DNA from: an uncultured Pelagibacteraceae bacterium
GTDB lineage: Bacteria; Pseudomonadota; Alphaproteobacteria; Pelagibacterales; Pelagibacteraceae
DNA length: 34,283 bases
NCBI GenBank assembly: GCA_902612605.1
Contig: CACMDY010000008.1
Span: 1 to 34,283 of the forward strand
Direction of reading: 5' to 3'
Shown here: in pieces, positions 31,916-34,283 of the stretch
Numbering within the stretch: the stretch's first letter is position 1
Layout of the letters: every line of letters starts with the position of its first letter
The notes under the pieces: model-generated
Told to the model about the DNA's origin: nothing
The model's input: the letters and a program-made list of their open reading frames with translations, nothing else
Database searches by the model: none
Made by a program: the position numbers and the translations under genes

Positions 31916-32830
31916 TTAATAATTTTCTACTTCATTGATACTTGGCATTGAATTTGCAGCCCCTTCTTTAGTTGTGGAAATGCCAGCAACTTTATTAGAA
32001 AATTCTAATGCATCAACAATTTTTAACGATTTAGCTAATGCCACACTAAAAGCTCCATTAAATGCATCTCCTGCTCCAGTAGTATCTTTTACATCGTCTT
32101 TTAATTTATGAGCATCTACAAAGTGGCTTTCGGTTCCATTTGAAAAATAAACTCCTTTAGAACCTAGAGTTATTAGAATATTTTTTACTCCTTTTTTTAA
32201 AAATTCTTTAGCTGCATTTTCTATTTCAGATTTTGTTTCTATTTTCTTTTCTAAATAAAAACTAGCCTCAGTTTCATTTGGTGTAAAATAGTCTATGTTT
32301 TTAAAGTCATTCTCAGATATTTTTGAAGCCGGAGCTGGATTTAAAATAGTAATTGATCCAGTATCTTTAGCTTTTTGTAAAGCATAACTAGTAACATCAT
32401 ATGGTGTTTCTAATTGTGTTAAGAATATATCTGACTTCTCGATTGCTTTTAAATTATTATCTATATCAGAACTATTTAAAGTGCCAGCAGCGCCTGGTAT
32501 GATGTTTATTGCATTATCACCTGTATTAGCATTAATCATGATACCAGCAACACCAGTTGAGTGATTTTTGTCTTTAATAATATAATCGGTATTTACTCCA
32601 GAGGATTTATATAAATTTAGTGCCATTTCAGCATTATTATCATCACCTATTTTTGTAATAAAACTTATGTTTCCGCCTAGTCTTGCTGCAGCAATGGCTT
32701 GGTTAGATCCTTTTCCACCAGGTCCTATTAAGTGTTTTGTTCCTAAAATAGTTTGCCCCACTTCAGGAATTTTTTCACCAATAAAACATAAGTCTGCAAC
32801 AAATACTCCAAATACACATATAGATTTCAT
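31916..32830 (-). CDS. rbsK: ribokinase-like PfkB-family sugar kinase
   Basis: This 304-residue PfkB protein has the first signature GPGGKGSNQAIAAARLGG (36-53) and the second TTGAGDAFNGAF (250-261) with catalytic Asp255. NPAPA (about 176-180) and NETEA are ribokinase features. The N-terminal VFGVFVADL differs from the usual VxGSxNxD, so the sugar may not be ribose. It is the last gene of the sugar ABC operon, four bases after the mutarotase gene. Its stop abuts that of the convergent dehydratase gene with no spacer. Confidence 0.87.
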   Translation of the reverse strand: MKSICVFGVFVADLCFIGEKIPEVGQTILGTKHLIGPGGKGSNQAIAAARLGGNISFITKIGDDNNAEMALNLYKSSGVNTDYIIKDKNHSTGVAGIMINANTGDNAINIIPGAAGTLNSSDIDNNLKAIEKSDIFLTQLETPYDVTSYALQKAKDTGSITILNPAPASKISENDFKNIDYFTPNETEASFYLEKKIETKSEIENAAKEFLKKGVKNILITLGSKGVYFSNGTESHFVDAHKLKDDVKDTTGAGDAFNGAFSVALAKSLKIVDALEFSNKVAGISTTKEGAANSMPSINEVENY

Positions 32831-32834
32831 TTAA

Positions 32835-33296
32835 TTAAGACCAGACTTTACCGTCAGGAAGAATAACTCCTTTGGTAATAATAAAACATCCAAAAGGTCG
32901 AGCATCTGTAGTGGTTACAATACAATATGCTTTTTTTGCTTCTTCATAAAAATTTTGTCTTGAAATTGATCCAACTTTCCATTGGGGACCAGAATTATTT
33001 TTTACTGCTTCAATAAATTCTTTATGAGTTTCAGTTAGTTCTTCTGGTTTATCATCTACTTCCATTCTAAGTGCAGGTGAGCCCCCTTGTGATACGGTAA
33101 AACTATCTAATGGAAAAACAGACAAAATTGCATTTGCTGCATTTTTAATATCTACCCCATCTAATCGAATTACATTCTTGTTCATAGAGTTTGCAGGAAA
33201 ATTAGCATCAGCAAGAATAATTTTCTCGCCATGACCCATAGATCTTAAATGAAAAAGCAAATCAGGGCTTAAAACTGGGTTAATATTTATTAACAT
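32835..33296 (-). CDS. RbsD/FucU family sugar mutarotase
   Basis: This 153-residue protein starts MLININPVLSPDLLFHLRSMGHGEKIILADANFPANSM, very close to the FucU consensus, including the GHG-(D/E) and D-A-x-F-P-A motifs. It ends with FYEEAKKAYCIVTTTDARPFGCFII, matching the FucU active-site end. This favours an L-fucose-type mutarotase over ribose pyranase. It interconverts anomers of the imported sugar before the kinase or dehydrogenase step. There is no ribosome site before its ATG, and a TATAAT lies 7 bases ahead, so a leaderless start is possible. Confidence 0.88.
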   Translation of the reverse strand: MLININPVLSPDLLFHLRSMGHGEKIILADANFPANSMNKNVIRLDGVDIKNAANAILSVFPLDSFTVSQGGSPALRMEVDDKPEELTETHKEFIEAVKNNSGPQWKVGSISRQNFYEEAKKAYCIVTTTDARPFGCFIITKGVILPDGKVWS

Positions 33297-33302
33297 TAAA
33301 AG

Positions 33303-33308
33303 ATTATA
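33303..33308 (-). promoter_or_regulatory. candidate -10 element for the mutarotase gene
   Basis: TATAAT on the minus strand lies just after the binding-protein terminator. Its 3' end is seven bases from the A of the ATG at 33296, so initiation there would give a leaderless message. No good -35 is visible. Confidence 0.35.
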
Positions 33309-33317
33309 TTACATAAA

Positions 33318-33351
33318 AAAAAAGGGTGGAATAAAAATTCCACCCTTTTTT
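33318..33351 (-). terminator. terminator after the sugar-binding protein gene
   Basis: A perfect GGGTGGAAT/ATTCCACCC stem with a 4-base loop is flanked by a run of A on one side and T on the other, so it reads as an intrinsic terminator in both directions. It lies about 20 bases after the binding-protein stop and before the mutarotase and kinase genes. Confidence 0.85.
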
Positions 33352-33370
33352 AAATGTTATAGACTAATGA

Positions 33371-34283
33371 TTATTTAAAATCGTTAGCGTTTTCTTTTGT
33401 TACTAGTTGTGTTCCAGTATCAATGTTTGGATCAATACTTCCACCATTAGCTAGCTCAAGTGCATATTTAACACCGTAAGCACCCATGTTATATGAGAAC
33501 TGAGCAATAGTTGCAGTCATTTCACCTTTTAAGATACTTGTAGCAGCATCTGGAGTTGCATCAAATCCAACAACAACAACATCATTCATATCTGCATCTT
33601 TAAGAGCTTGCATAGCACCTAAGCCCATATTGTCATTTGAAGCAAATATTGCTTTGATGTTAGGATTTTTCAAAATAATAGACTCAGTAACTGATCTACC
33701 TTTCGCAGTATCCCACTCAGCTGTTTGAGTAGCAACTATATTTAAACCACAATTTTTAAATCCTTTAATTGCACCGTCTCTTCTTAGTAAAGCTGTTGAT
33801 TGAGACTCTATTCCAGTCAAAATTGCAACATCTGAACCTTTTGGAGTTTTGTCACAAATGAATTTAGCAGCTAATTCTGCTCCATTCATATTGTTAGTTC
33901 CAATAAAAGTAACACCTTCATTGATCCCTTTTGTATCTACGAATACAACTGGAACACCACTTTTGATAGCGTCATCTACAATTGGAGCGAATGCATTTGG
34001 ATCTCCTGGTGCAAGAGCTAAAGCATCAACACCTTTAGCAAGTTGGTCTTCCACTTGGTTAATTTGCGCTTGAACATCACCTTCTTGAGGTGGCGCGACC
34101 AAGATTAACTTAACACCTAATTTTTTAGCTTCTTCTTCAGCACCTTTTGTAACAGAAGCCCAGAAAGGATTTCCAGACCCAGGACCTTTAATACTGAACA
34201 AGATTTTTTTACCATGACCATCAGCAAAAGAAGCTGAAATCATGCTTATCGATAAAAAAATTGCTGCTACTAAAACAACAATT
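33371..34283 (-). CDS. sugar ABC transporter binding protein (RbsB-like), 5'-truncated by window
   Basis: This periplasmic binding protein of the ribose/galactose type has a mature part starting DGHGKKILFSIKGPGSGNPFWASV. It continues through the VDALALAPGDPNAFAPIVDDAIKSGVPVVFVDT hinge-1 region, RRDGAIKGF and FASNDNMGLGAMQALKD to VVGFDATPDA. An ATG at 34243 looks like a start but is internal: the frame stays open upstream and encodes hydrophobic signal-peptide residues (IVVLVAAIFLSIS), so the true start is beyond the window edge. The ligand is a monosaccharide, perhaps fucose-like given the FucU neighbour. Permease and ATPase genes are expected outside the window. Confidence 0.92.
   Translation of the reverse strand, partial: IVVLVAAIFLSISMISASFADGHGKKILFSIKGPGSGNPFWASVTKGAEEEAKKLGVKLILVAPPQEGDVQAQINQVEDQLAKGVDALALAPGDPNAFAPIVDDAIKSGVPVVFVDTKGINEGVTFIGTNNMNGAELAAKFICDKTPKGSDVAILTGIESQSTALLRRDGAIKGFKNCGLNIVATQTAEWDTAKGRSVTESIILKNPNIKAIFASNDNMGLGAMQALKDADMNDVVVVGFDATPDAATSILKGEMTATIAQFSYNMGAYGVKYALELANGGSIDPNIDTGTQLVTKENANDFK

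Noticed and set aside
34241..34243. ATG at 34243 as the start of the sugar-binding protein
   Set aside because: The frame remains open to the window edge and encodes a hydrophobic signal-peptide core upstream, so the real start is outside the window.
1..34283. tRNA, rRNA, riboswitch, CRISPR or transposase content
   Set aside because: Spacers are almost all under 90 bases and contain no cloverleaf, repeat array or aptamer I can recognise; no open frame resembles a transposase or integrase.

Overview
The window is about 34 kb of very AT-rich (roughly 30% G+C by eye), tightly packed bacterial chromosome. It has about 37 protein genes, no RNA genes, no mobile elements, no CRISPR array, and no gene-free stretch longer than about 90 bases. 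Short spacers, many 1-14 nt overlaps, Lys/Asn/Ile-rich proteins and a dense load of binding-protein-dependent uptake systems (TRAP, peptide ABC, tripartite tricarboxylate, sugar ABC) point to a streamlined marine alphaproteobacterium of the Pelagibacterales (SAR11) or HIMB59/AEGEAN-169 kind. This placement rests on genome style and gene content; there is no phylogenetic marker in the window.

Layout. (1) 47-3563, plus strand: a ten-gene run of mostly 90-110-residue proteins. It holds four ferredoxin-like (dimeric alpha/beta-barrel) candidates, a DUF1330 protein, a secreted cupin, a SnoaL-like protein, a DsbA/HCCA-isomerase-like protein and a translationally coupled pair of SMR-family membrane proteins that lack the family's key glutamate. 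(2) 3560-4459, minus: an EamA-type transporter. (3) 4535-9334, plus: a TRAP transporter (DctP, Q, M), an isocitrate lyase/PEP mutase family lyase, a DUF2798 protein and a 3-hydroxyisobutyrate dehydrogenase-like enzyme. (4) 17083-9335, minus: an inositol-monophosphatase family phosphatase, a class I glutamine amidotransferase, a peptide-type ABC transporter (binding protein, two permeases, fused ATPase), an AhpD-like protein and a DUF924 protein. (5) 17171-18274, plus: a gamma-butyrobetaine-hydroxylase-like dioxygenase. (6) 22243-18264, minus: PEP carboxylase, CcdA and a flavodoxin-fold reductase. (7) 29677-22278, minus: TctC-TctB-TctA, an SDR, an aldo-keto reductase, a ROK kinase, a beta-hydroxyacid dehydrogenase and a FAH-family hydrolase. 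Diverging from it on the plus strand are a PdxA-like dehydrogenase and a rhamnonate-dehydratase-like enolase-superfamily enzyme (29747-31915). (8) 34283-31916, minus: a sugar ABC binding protein (cut by the window edge), a FucU/RbsD-type mutarotase and a ribokinase-like kinase.

How it fits together. Regions 7 and 8 look like one sugar and sugar-acid catabolic island. A mutarotase, aldose-type reductase or dehydrogenase, sugar-acid dehydratase, SDR and FAH hydrolase are the enzyme types of the non-phosphorylating 'diketo-hydrolase' route from 6-deoxy-sugars (L-fucose, L-rhamnose) or their acids to pyruvate and lactate. No transcriptional regulator is recognisable in the window. Instead, each of the four binding-protein genes is followed by a strong hairpin, three of them with a T-tract. 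This suggests binding-protein excess is set by attenuation or RNA stability. Three exported proteins (cupin, TctC, RbsB-like) share Asp-Gly-His directly after the predicted signal-peptidase site, a potential N-terminal Cu/Ni-binding (ATCUN) motif.
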